Positions 32,819-43,439 of a DNA stretch of 64,000 bases are shown one piece after another. How positions within the stretch are numbered: position 1 is the stretch's first letter; each line of letters begins with the position of its first letter. Origin of the DNA: Angiostrongylus vasorum (lineage: Eukaryota; Nematoda; Chromadorea; Rhabditida; Metastrongylidae); the NCBI GenBank assembly GCA_018806985.1, contig JADANN010000345.1:1132730-1196729 (forward strand). Reading direction: 5' to 3'. A program made the position numbers and the translations under genes. The notes below the pieces were generated by a model. That model had not been told where the DNA came from and ran no database searches. It was given only the letters and a program-made list of their open reading frames with translations.

Positions 32819-33029
32819 CAAGTAGATTTAGACTTCGTTTTGGCAAGTGGAATGTATGTTTCTAAAAACGAAGAACAACTAAAAATTGAATAGGTAGAAG
32901 TTCTTGAACGAAAAAAAAGGACTAACTTTTCCCAAGTAGTACCTTTCGCGCTGCAGTGATTTTTCAACGTTCAAGATTCCTAAAGGTTTGATAAGGAAAA
33001 CGAGAATTAGAAATTATTATTTGGTTTAC

Positions 33030-35517
33030 CGGGAGCAGAAATCGATCTCTTTCCGGGTGGTCAAGTCATGCTACTGTGAGAAGGTTGTATTGTTCGTCAG
33101 CAGTGAAGGCCTTTGATCCTTCTCCACGAACTTCTATTAGAAATGGTGCACCGAAAGAAGCACCGTCTGCATCAGTGATCGATAGAGTAAGAATACTATG
33201 ACCAGACATCACACACTCCTGAAGCACTCTCTATTCAAAATACGCAGAGGATGTCGTCATTACAATTAGGGGTGTACAAATTTACGCTTGTATATGTACG
33301 GTTCTAAGAAGTGTGGATGAAGCAAAAAATCTGCTCAAGAGATCGTGTACTTTGCAAAGCATGAAGTCTTGGCTGCTTCCAAAGAAATTGTAGATCTTCT
33401 AAAAAATAGTGTTACATCCGATTAGTATGGGAAAAATGAGATACACCACTTATGCTTAAAATTGTATTACAGCACGATTTTTAAGGCCAAGAAGTGGTAA
33501 ATGTAGGGAGTATTCGACCCATCATCGACAAAACAGTGTAGAAGTTCAGAATTATCCTGAGAACGTTATTTTGCATCTAACGAATCTATTCTCCAGACAC
33601 GGGAATTCTTGAGAAGTCTGTTACTGTAACGTACCAGTACTACTCCAGCCACGAAAATCGCTGCAGTCGGCAAACACCAATGTGTCGCCATAAATGTCGT
33701 TCCCATCATTCACAGCAGTGACCATAGATCTTTGAGCTAACTCCTCGCGATCATGCGCCTCAACATGAATACGATAATTGGGCTTCTGAAAATGGTATTT
33801 TGAACTACTTTGAACCTTTATTACAAGCATAAGAATATCATCACCAAAAAGAACAAGTTGAAGGAAGCTTAACCCAATTGCGTTTGTTACTTGGAACCGA
33901 CTGAGATTTCGCACTAAACAATGTCTGGAACAAATCTTTTAGGTTTAAAACTGCACACATATTACTTCTCGATCGAGAAGGCCAGCTACCTTAATCCATG
34001 CTTCGTCATCAATATGGAATGGACCGGGGTCGCCTTTAATCGAAAGTGCGACACGACTATAATACTCATTCTCTGCATCAACAGCTCTCACCCAAAAACA
34101 TACAAATTTAGAAACATTAATGGAAGAAAACCCCGAAAAAAGCACTTCAAATGTCACCGGGCATGGGCTGGCTTTTTTTTTCTTGAAAAAGTACATTCAC
34201 ACGATGTTAACCTACACAACAGTAAAAGTGGACTAAGTAGAACTAGGATATACTTCTTCGATAATGTTGTTGTTGGAAAACTAGCGACTAAATGAAACCG
34301 ATTACATACAATACTTTCGTACCATTAAGAGAATTTTCGTCCACGGCCGCCTAGCAGTTCTCTTTTGAGATAATAGGAAAGTTGTCATTTTTTATCTAAT
34401 CCCTGAATAAAGCTTTCAGCGTTGAATTTCCGACCACCTCCGATGACTGCCCTACACGCTCCCTACAAAACACATGGGATCGATCCCTGCGCTGCATCCT
34501 CACCAAGGCGTCCATCCCTCTGGGGTCGGCAATGGTACCAGACTTGTTTTCGAGGATAGCAGCACTGGCGCGACACATCGCTAGGCCACCGCCGGTCATT
34601 GCAAAGGCCAGATATGCATTCAATCGCCTCCAATCTAGTCACTTCCAGCGATGCTTAATAGATTCGAATGCATGGCGCTTCCCTCAGGGATAGATCAAAG
34701 CTTTATCTTTTACCCTTTTATTGACGCTGAATTTCATTCGGAAAAACAGCTTCCACAGATGAAAGTCAGTGAGAAATATCATTGGTATTTCACAACACAT
34801 TTATATAGAATCTCTTCGTTTTGTTGCTCAGCTTGCAAGCTTAGGTTTTGTGCAATTAAAAAATAGTGACAGACATGAACATGACTAACCTGTGCCATGA
34901 AAGTAGCTTCCGTTGATAATGGCGGGTCACCAGAATCCATGACAATGACCTTAAGTGACAACAATTTCTCTTTTCCAAAGTAGACAATAAGTGATTCAAT
35001 TATTACAAATTCACGTTTCATAGCAATTAGATTAAAAGTCATTTCCTTTATCTAACTCAACATAACTATTGTGGCTTCCATTCTTACTTAACATATAGCT
35101 TACTGTCTCCCGGTATCACCTCCTATATCTCGCAACGCCATCGTCAGGTAGCCAACGGATTCCGATTCCATCATCTTAACAACAATGTCCGACACACTAA
35201 GTAAAGTATGTGCAGAATTCAATTCCCTCTACTTGCGGACATGGCGTTCAAGTTTACCCTTTTCCATATTATATGAATTTCCACCATTCAGAAAACATTT
35301 CTTGACTAAATTCTGGCTGAACAAGGAAAGAAGAAGAGAAAGAAGAAAAAAAGACTTTGTAAAATAATATTTCATTACAAGGAAAAAAAGAAGAATGATA
35401 TAGTGGAGAGCAATGCACGAAAGAAAACACAGAAAACCCGTAGAACATATTCGCTCTTCTCGAATGCAAGTGAATTGTCGTTCTCATCAACTACTGTGAT
35501 GCATACCACCGCTTGAG
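33030..35517 (-). pseudogene. Cadherin-like gene remnant (arm B' copy)
   Basis: Mirror copy of 17110-19595 on the minus strand. Pieces lie at about 35517-35438 (VDENDN linker), 34977-34890 (DSGDPP), 34091-33966 (VRAVDAENEY), 33785-33635 (YRIHVEAHDREE) and 33218-33030 (SITDADGAS). The same in-frame TGA is present here at 33068-33066, so it predates the duplication. Single-base indels next to two pieces lengthen the open frames upstream of VDENDN and DSGDPP relative to arm B, but do not restore a joined gene. Confidence 0.7.
34410..34718 (+). repeat. SINE, family 2 (arm B' copy)
   Basis: Mirror image of 17907-18215. Read forward it gives CTACACGCTCCC, the B-box-like GGGATCGATCCC, CACCAAGGCGTCCATCCC, GGTACCAGACTTG and a TTTATC-type tail near 34705. 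Confidence 0.6.
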
Positions 35518-35934
35518 CAACAGATGATATAAGAGAGTATTGAAAAGATGAAATCTTAATTCTACGGGCTTTGAAAGGCAATTCAGAAAAAAAGAGCTAA
35601 TTTCTACCACCACTACTCCTTAGCTGAACGAGTTTAGAATCGTGTACGTGAGTACACTAGCCAAATACTCCTGCTTCTGCTCTCAATCCAGCGGTCGATC
35701 TGCCATGATAGCACGAGTCTCACTGTCAGTAACGAACGCATCGTGACCAGATACCAAGTTGTAGCTCATATGTCCAGAAGTGTGGGAGTCTTAAAAAAAC
35801 TAAGGACTATTCACTTTCCAACGCATGAAACTTTAGTTTATACATCGCGATATCATTATGCATTCCAGAGGAAACATTACTGTTGTATAGTTCCTTGGAT
35901 TTTTAAGTGGGCCGTACTCACTGGTGGAGCAAGC

Positions 35935-36050
35935 TTCAGCATAATTTCCATTTTTTTCGGAGTTTTGTTGGCTTAGCCACTGTGGTTTCCCAGAGTCCCG
36001 GAAGTACGGAGCCTACCCAAATTCTTCTTTGGGCCGTCACCACCGCAAGC
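35935..36050 (+). repeat. Dispersed repeat C (arm B' copy)
   Basis: Mirror image of 16575-16690, differing by a few bases (for example TTCTTTGGGCCG for TTCTTCGGGCCG). Confidence 0.5.
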
Positions 36051-37124
36051 ACTCGGTGCTGTTGAGAAATATGCTGTATATAAAGGAACCAGGAATCAAG
36101 AGGACTTTGCACTTGGTATTTAATAAAAATATACAGCTAAACGACAACAACATTACAAATAGGGCCCGTGGTGTGCTGGTTATAGACACAGTAGTTGATG
36201 ACCGATGTGGTTCATGGTGTTGAATGTTTGAGAAGAACTCTTTATCCTTCCTTTCATAATTTTTTCGCTATTGCCTTTGAAAACAGATCGGAAAGCACTT
36301 ATATTATCGTGTAAAACATTCAGAATCTATCAAGTTACTCTTTCACATAGATCGGACGGTTTGTTTGTGCTGAGCATTGATTAAAATCTCATCATTGTTT
36401 TCGACTCTGTGCAAACGTCGTTCCGTCGCAAAACATTTTGATTGGCATATTTTTTTTAAACTTACCTCTACTCTCACGTAGAAAACAGTGGCATTCTCAG
36501 ATTTTTATTAGTAATCGTTTCTTCTCACCAGCGGAAGATTTGTGCGCGCTACACTAACAGTTCCACTGAGTGAAGTTGAGTGAGAAGTTATCCAATGCAG
36601 TGTCCTTGGGAGCAGCGAGTTCCTGTTCCACCTTCTTAGTGGAGAGGTCTGACCATCGTGTAGTTGGGTGCCACGTCGACGTTTAGTAGTATTGGGAATC
36701 CACTCAGTAGGGAGTACCTCTTTCTCGTTCGCAGATGGGAGTAGTGGGCTGCTGTTCGCCCACCGTGGCGGTGCGGCAACTGTGCACACCTAGCGCTAAC
36801 CATTATGTCGACTCTTTCGAACCATTCCAAAAAGTAGCTGGTGGCGATGGCAAATCTGAGGTTTGCTGAGCAAGCATTGGAGTCAGTTCCATCAGCGAGT
36901 GCCTGTATTGCATTAGCGGACCGCGCCTTTCCCAGATGAGGTTGCGCTCACTCGACCATCTTTGTCCTATCAGGGGCAAGTTGATGGCGTAGTGCGAGCG
37001 GGTTTGCATGGTGGAAATCCTTTGCACTGAAGAGCTTCAGACAAAGACATGCTTGATTGTGCATTGAAAACAAGTGTATGTCCTTGAAGACTGGTTGTTT
37101 CGATGAACAAAACAGACGGATAAT

Positions 37125-37296
37125 TGCTGATAGCACCGACAGACGAAACAAAATCGGGCGAGAGAAGGGCGAAACAAGAGTTCAGTAGTATGCGAATAAC
37201 ACTTTGAGTCCCTGGAAAGGGTAATTGCGAGCTCGAAGCCTACCTGAAGTCCCGAGTTTTGTTCGTATCTCAGCATTCTTGTGATTGTATCTTGAC
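37125..37296 (+). repeat. Degenerate SINE, family 1 (arm B' copy)
   Basis: Mirror image of 15329-15500 with the same loss of the A-box region. Confidence 0.5.
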
Positions 37297-38442
37297 ATTG
37301 AAGAATCCTAGTAAAGATCGTATGACCTAGTCAAACACCTTACGATAGCAATATTTTTGAAAAAAGGTCACTGAAATTCTGGTAGCGAAGTTCCTGCGAA
37401 GTCCATTGCTTGTTAACTAAGCATGGACGCTCTTTCTGTCCGAAGCATCCGGAATGGTTCCTTCTTGAACTCGAACTGATTCAAACGCCTTTTGTAGATA
37501 TAGGTTGGACGAACCACTATTGCATACTTTCGCAAAACTTCACTGAGTTTTACTACTGTCTACCGATGTGGCACACCATGCTAAACTTTTTTTATTCACC
37601 TGGCTGTAATAACTATCCCTTCTCCACTGATTTGAGAACCACGTTGAGGATAACTTGAGCAAAAATTTATGGACGACCTGCACCATATAGATAACCCGAT
37701 AGGTTTTTTGCTTTGTTAAACAACACGGTCCTGTTGCTTTTCGCTTGATTTTGTCTATGAAATCCTCCTAGAAACAACATTTAAAAGCTCGAACTAATGT
37801 GTTGATAAAAAAATGGCGACAGGAGGTTCTTAACATGGTCACGCTGCGATTATGTCAATGCTGGATGCCGGTAGTTCTTTACTGATACTTAAGGAGGTTT
37901 CTAGTTTGAAGAGAAGTCACCGAAAAGATGGGAAGGATGTCATAAGTGATTCTAAAGATTTCTTCATTGTCAATTAGGATTCAATAACAGTTCTAAGTAA
38001 ACAGTGAGTCTTGGCCTTATCTCTCGCGAATTTTCCTAGTTCTCAACAGCTCTTATACCATCATCCTCTCTTTACCTAACATTGTTCTTTTAAAGGAACA
38101 AAGTGGACGGTTGAATGAAGTAAGTGAGACTCCACAATTTTCTAGCGAAAAAGTATCTCTTAATGTTAAGCAAACTCGTGTGGTGTCTTGCAATATCGTG
38201 AAGATTTTGGATACGCGTGTGCTCCTCGATGGATGCCCCTGAAGACAGGTGGTTTCGATGAAATTCGATGAAAAGTGCTATTCACAGCAATTAACACAAA
38301 ACATTTTCTTAGGGAAACGACTTTTTTTTCCACACTCGGTACACCGGAACCAACGACATCCACAATTTTACCGTCAAACGCTTGTTGTATTTTTCCATGA
38401 TGAAGTTACCAATTTTTTATGGATTACTTTGATCAACAGAAT

Positions 38443-38495
38443 CAATACTGACGAAAACGAAGGACCCGCACGGTGTGGTGGTGAGCACGTCAGCC
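38443..38495 (+). repeat. SINE family 1 head, cut by the satellite
   Basis: The tRNA-like head is intact (CCGCACGGTGTGGTGGTGAG, then CACGTCAGCC) and stops before the B box. The next base begins GTTTTCGAGAGTTTCGCTC, a satellite monomer. The complete version of the same element is at 13998-14185. Confidence 0.85.
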
Positions 38496-39960
38496 GTTTT
38501 CGAGAGTTTCGCTCAGGAAACGCTTATTCGCTCGTTAGACGATTTGCTAGAGTTTCGCTCAGAAAACGCTTGTTTGAAGGTTCAGCGCTCGTTAGGTGAT
38601 TTCGCAGAGTTTCCTTCGCAAAACCTCTGTTTCAAGGTTTAGCGCTCGTCAGAGGACTTCGCAGAATTTCCCTATCAATGTGTTTGTTTCAAGGTTTAGC
38701 GCTCGTTAGATGGTTTTGGAGAGTTCGGTAAGGAAATGCTTGCAATAAGGAATAGCACACACTGGACAGTTTTCGAGAGTTTCGCTCAGGAAACGGTTAT
38801 TCGCTCGTTAGAAGATTTCCTAGAGTTTCGCTAAGGAAACGCTTGTTTGAAGGTTCAGCTCCCGTTAGACGATTTCGCAGAGTATCCCTTGGAAAACGGC
38901 TGTTTCAAAGTTTAGCGCTCGTCAGACGACTTCGCAGAATTTCCCTGGCAATGTGGTTGTTTCAAGGTTTAGCGCTCGTTAGATGATTTTGGAGAGTTCG
39001 CTAATTAAATGCTTGCAATAAGGAATAGCACACATTGGACCGTTTTTCGAGACTTTCGCTCAGAAAACGCTTGTTTGAAGGTTCAGCGCTCGTTAGTTGA
39101 TTTCGCAGAGTTTCCCTCGCAAAACGCTCTGTTTCAAGGTTTAGTGTTCCTTAGACGATTTTCGCAGAGTTTCTCTCGCAAAACGGCTGTTTCAAAGCTT
39201 TAGCGCTAGTTAGATGATTTTGGAGAGTTCGGTAAGGAAATGCTTGCAATAAGGAATAGCACACATTGGACCGTTTTCGAGAGTTTCGCTAAAGGGAATG
39301 CTTACTTTAAGGTGCAGCGCTCGTTAGTTGATTTCGTTGAGTGTCCCTCGGAAAACTTCTGTCTCAAAGTTTAGCGCTCCTTAGGTGGTTTGGAGAGTTC
39401 GGTAAGGAAATGCTTTTCAAGGTTCAGCGCTCTTTAGTTGATTTTCGCAGAGTATGCCTCGCAAAAGGCTGTTTCAAGGTTCAGCATTCCTTAGACGATT
39501 TCGCAGAGTTTCTCTCGGAAAACGGCTGTCTCAAAGTTTAGCGCTCCTTAGGTGGTTTTGGAGAGTTCGGTAAGGAAATGCTTGCAATAAGGAATAGCAC
39601 ACATTGGACCGTTTTCGAGTGTTTCGCTCAGGAAACGGTTATTCGCTCGTTAGACGATCTCCCAGAGTTTCGCACAGGAAGCGCCTGTTTGAAGGTTCTG
39701 CTCCCGTTAGACGATTTCGCAGAGTTTCCCTCGGAAAACGGCTGTTTCAAAGTTTAGCGCTAGTTAGATGATTTTGGAGAGTTCGGTAAGGAAATGCTTT
39801 TCAAGGTTCAGCGCTCTTTAGTTGATTTCGCAGAGTATGCCTCGCAAAAGGCTGTTTCAAGGTTCAGCATTCCTTAGACGATTTCGCAGAGTTTCTCTCG
39901 GAAAACGGCTGTCTCAAAGTTTAGCGCTCCTTAGGTGGTTTTGGAGAGTTCGGTAAGGAA
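38496..39960. repeat. Diverged edge of the satellite
   Basis: The first cassettes next to the SINE junction carry more substitutions and truncations than the interior, for example monomers reading CGCTTATTCGCTCGTTAG, and two cassettes (about 39410 and 39800) where the anchor is cut after AAATGCTT. This is the pattern expected at an array edge that is not homogenised. Confidence 0.7.
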
Positions 39961-42900
39961 ATGCTTGCAATAAGGAATAGCACACATTGGACCGTTTTCG
40001 AGTGTTTCGCTCAGGAAACGCTTATTCACTCGTTAGACGATCTCCCCAGAGTTTCGCACAGGAAACGCATGTTTGAAGGTTCAGCGCTCGTTAGTTGATT
40101 TCGCAGAGTATGCCTCGCAAAAAGGCTGTTTCAAGGTTTCAGCATTCCTTAGACGATTTCGCAGAGCTTCCCTCGGAAAACGGCTGTTTCAAAGTTTAGC
40201 GCTAGTTAGATGGTTTTGGAGAGTTCGGTAAGGAAATGCTTGCAATAAGGAATAGCACACATTGGACCGTTTTCGAGAGTTTCGCTCAGGAAACGCTTGT
40301 TTGAAGGTTCTGCTCCCGTTAGACGATTTCGCAGAGTTTCCCTCGCAAAACCTCTGTTTCAAGGTTTAGCGCTCCTTAGACGATTTCGCAGAGTTTCCCT
40401 CGGAAAACGGCTGTTTCAAAGTTTAGCGCTCCTTAGATGGTTTTGGAGAGTTCGGTAAGGAAATGCTTGCAATAAGGAATAGCACACATTGGACCGTTTT
40501 CGAGAGTTTCGCTCAGGAAACGCTTGTTTGAAGGTTCAGCGCTCGTTAGACGATTTCGCAGAGTTTCCCTCGCAAAACCTCTGTTTCAAGGTTTAGCGCT
40601 CCTTAGACGATTTCGCAGAGTTTCCCTCGGAAAACGGCTGTTTCAAATGTTTAGCGCTCGTCAGACGACTTCGCAGAATTTCCCTGGCAATGTGGTTGTT
40701 TCAAGGTTTAGCCCTCGTTAGATGGTTTTGGAGAGTTCGGTAAGGGAAATGCTTGCAATAAGGAATAGCACACATTGGACCGTTTTCGAGAGTTTCGCTC
40801 AGGGAAACGCTTCCTTTGAAGGTTCAGCGCTCGTTAGGTGATTTCGCAGAGTTTCCCTCGCAAAACCTCTGTTTCAAGGTTTAGCGCTCCTTAGACGATT
40901 TCGCGAGTTTAACTCGGAAAACGGCTGTTTCAAAGTTTAGCGCTCGTCAGACGACTTCGCAGAATTTCCCTGGCAATGTGGTTGTTTCAAGGTTTAGCCC
41001 TCGTTAGATGGTTTTGGAGAGTTCGGTAAGGAAATGCTTGCAATAAGGAATAGCACACATTGGACCGTTTTCGAGAGTTTCGCTCAGAGAAACGCATGTT
41101 TGAAGGTTCAGCGCTCGTTAGTTGATTTCGCAGGGTATGCCTCGCAAAAGGCTGTTTCAAGGTTTAGCGCTCCTTAGACGATTTCGCAGAGTTTCCCTCG
41201 GAAAACGGCTGTTTCAAAGTTTAGCGCTAGTTAGATGATTTTGGAGAGTTCGGTAAGGGAAATGCTTGCAATAAGGAATAGCACACATTGGACCGTTTTC
41301 GAGAGTTTCGCTCAGGAAACGCTTGTTTGAGGTTCTGCTCCCGTTAGACGATTTCGCAGAGTTTCCCTCGGAAAACGGCTGTTTCAAAGGTTTAGCGCTC
41401 GTTAGATGGTTTTGGAGAGTTCGGTAAGGAAATGCTTGCAATAAGGAATAGCACACATTGGACCGTTTTCGAGAGTTTCGCTCAGGAAACGCTTGTTTGA
41501 AGGTTCTGCTCCCGTTAGACGATTTCGCAGAGTTTCCCTCTGCAAAACCTCTGTTTCAAGGTTTAGCGCTCCTTAGACGATTTCGCAGAGTTTCCCTCGC
41601 AAAACGGCTGTTTCAAAGTTTAGCGCTCGTTAGATGGTTTTGGAGAGTTCGGTAAGGAAATGCTTGCAATAAGGAATAGCACACATTGGACCGTTTTCGA
41701 GAGTTTCGCTCAGGAAACGCTTGTTTGAAGGTTCTGCTCCCGTTAGACGATTTCGCAGAGTTTCCCTCGCAAAACCGCTGTTTCAAGGTTTAGCGCTCCT
41801 TAGACGATTTCGCAGAGTTTCCCACGGAAACCGCTGTTTCAAAGTTTAGCGCTCGTTAGATGGTTTTGGAGAGTTCGGTAAGGAAATGCTTGCAATAAGG
41901 AATAGCACACATTGGACCGTTTTCGAGAGTTTCGCTCAGGAAACGCTTGTTTGAAGGTTCAGCGCTCGTTAGATGATTTCGCAGAGTTTCCCTCGCAAAA
42001 CCTCTGTTTCAAGGTTTAGCGCTCCTTAGACGATTTCGCAGAGTTTCCCTCGGAAAACGGCTGTTTCAAAGTTTAGCGCTAGTTAGATGATTTTGGAGAG
42101 TTCGGTAAGGAAATGCTTGCAATAAGGAATAGCACACATTGGACCGTTTTCGAGAGTTTCGCTCAGGAAACGCTTCCTTTGAAGGTTCAGCGCTCGTTAG
42201 GTGATTTCGCAGAGTTTCCCTCGCAAAACCTCTGTTTCAAGGTTTAGCGCTCCTTAGACGATTTCGCAGTTTAACTCGGAAAACGGCTGTTTCAAAGTTT
42301 AGCGCTCGTCAGACGACTTCGCAGAATTTCCCTGGCAATGTGGTTGTTTCAAGGTTTAGCCCTCGTTAGATGGTTTTGGAGAGTTCGGTAAGGAAATGCT
42401 TGCAATAAGGAATAGCACACATTGGACCGTTTTCGAGAGTTTCGCTCAGGAAACGCATGTTTGAAGGGTTCAGCGCTCGTTTAGTTGATTTCGCAGAGTA
42501 TGCCTCGCAAAAGGCTGTTTCAAGGTTTAGCGCTCCTTAGACGATTTCGCAGAGTTTCCCTCGGAAAACGGCTGTTTCAAAGTTTAGCGCTAGTTAGATG
42601 ATTTTGGAGAGTTCGGTAAGGAAATGCTTGCAATAAGGAATAGCACACATTGGACCGTTTTCGAGAGTTTCGCTCAGGAAACGCTTGTTTGAAGGTTCTG
42701 CTCCCGTTAGACGATTTCGCAGAGTTTCCCTCGGAAAACGGCTGTTTCAAAGTTTAGCGCTCGTTAGATGATTTTGGAGAGTTCGGTAAGGAAATGCTTG
42801 CAATAAGGAATAGCACACATTGGACCGTTTTCGAGAGTTTCGCTCAGGAAACGCTTGTTTGAAGGTTCTGCGCCCGTTAGACGATTTCGCAGAGTTTCCC

Positions 42901-43439
42901 TCGCAAAACCTCTGTTTCAAGGTTTAGCGCTCCTTAGACGATTTCGCAGAGTTTCCCTCGGAAAACCGCTGTTTCAAAGTTTAGCGCTAGTTAGATGATT
43001 TTGGAGAGTTCGGTAAGGAAATGCTTGCAATAAGGAATAGCACACATTGGACCGTTTTCGAGAGTTTCGCTCAGGAAACGCTTGTTTGAAGGTTCTGCTC
43101 CCGTTAGACGATTTCGCAGAGTTTACCCTCGGAAAACGGCTGTTTCAAGGTTTAGCGCTCCTTAGACGATTTCGCAGAGTTTCCCACGGAAAACCGGCTG
43201 TTTCAACGTTTAGCCCTCGTTAGATGGTTTTGGAGAGTTCGGTAAGGAAATGCTTGCAATAAGGAATAGCACACATTGGACCGTTTTCGAGAGTTTCGCT
43301 CAGGAAACGCTTGTTTGAAGGTTCAGCGCTCGTTAGGTGATTTCGCAGAGTTTCCCTCGCAAAACCTCTGTTTCAAGGTTTAGCGCTCCTTAGACGATTT
43401 CGCAGAGTTTCCCTCGGAAAACGGCTGTTTCAAAGTTTA

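Larger units (their letters stand above)
30806..38495. repeat. Inverted-duplication arm B'
   Basis: Reverse-complement copy of 14138-21812. It starts where the frame at 30652-31074 crosses the breakpoint and ends inside a family-1 SINE, after GTCAGCC, where satellite begins without any gap or filler. Unassigned stretches of arm B have their counterparts here and hold nothing additional. Confidence 0.9.

Noticed and set aside
3195..38495. One large palindrome
   Set aside because: Centres of the two arm pairs differ by about 10 kb (near 16.4 and 26.3 kb) and the order is A-B-A'-B'.
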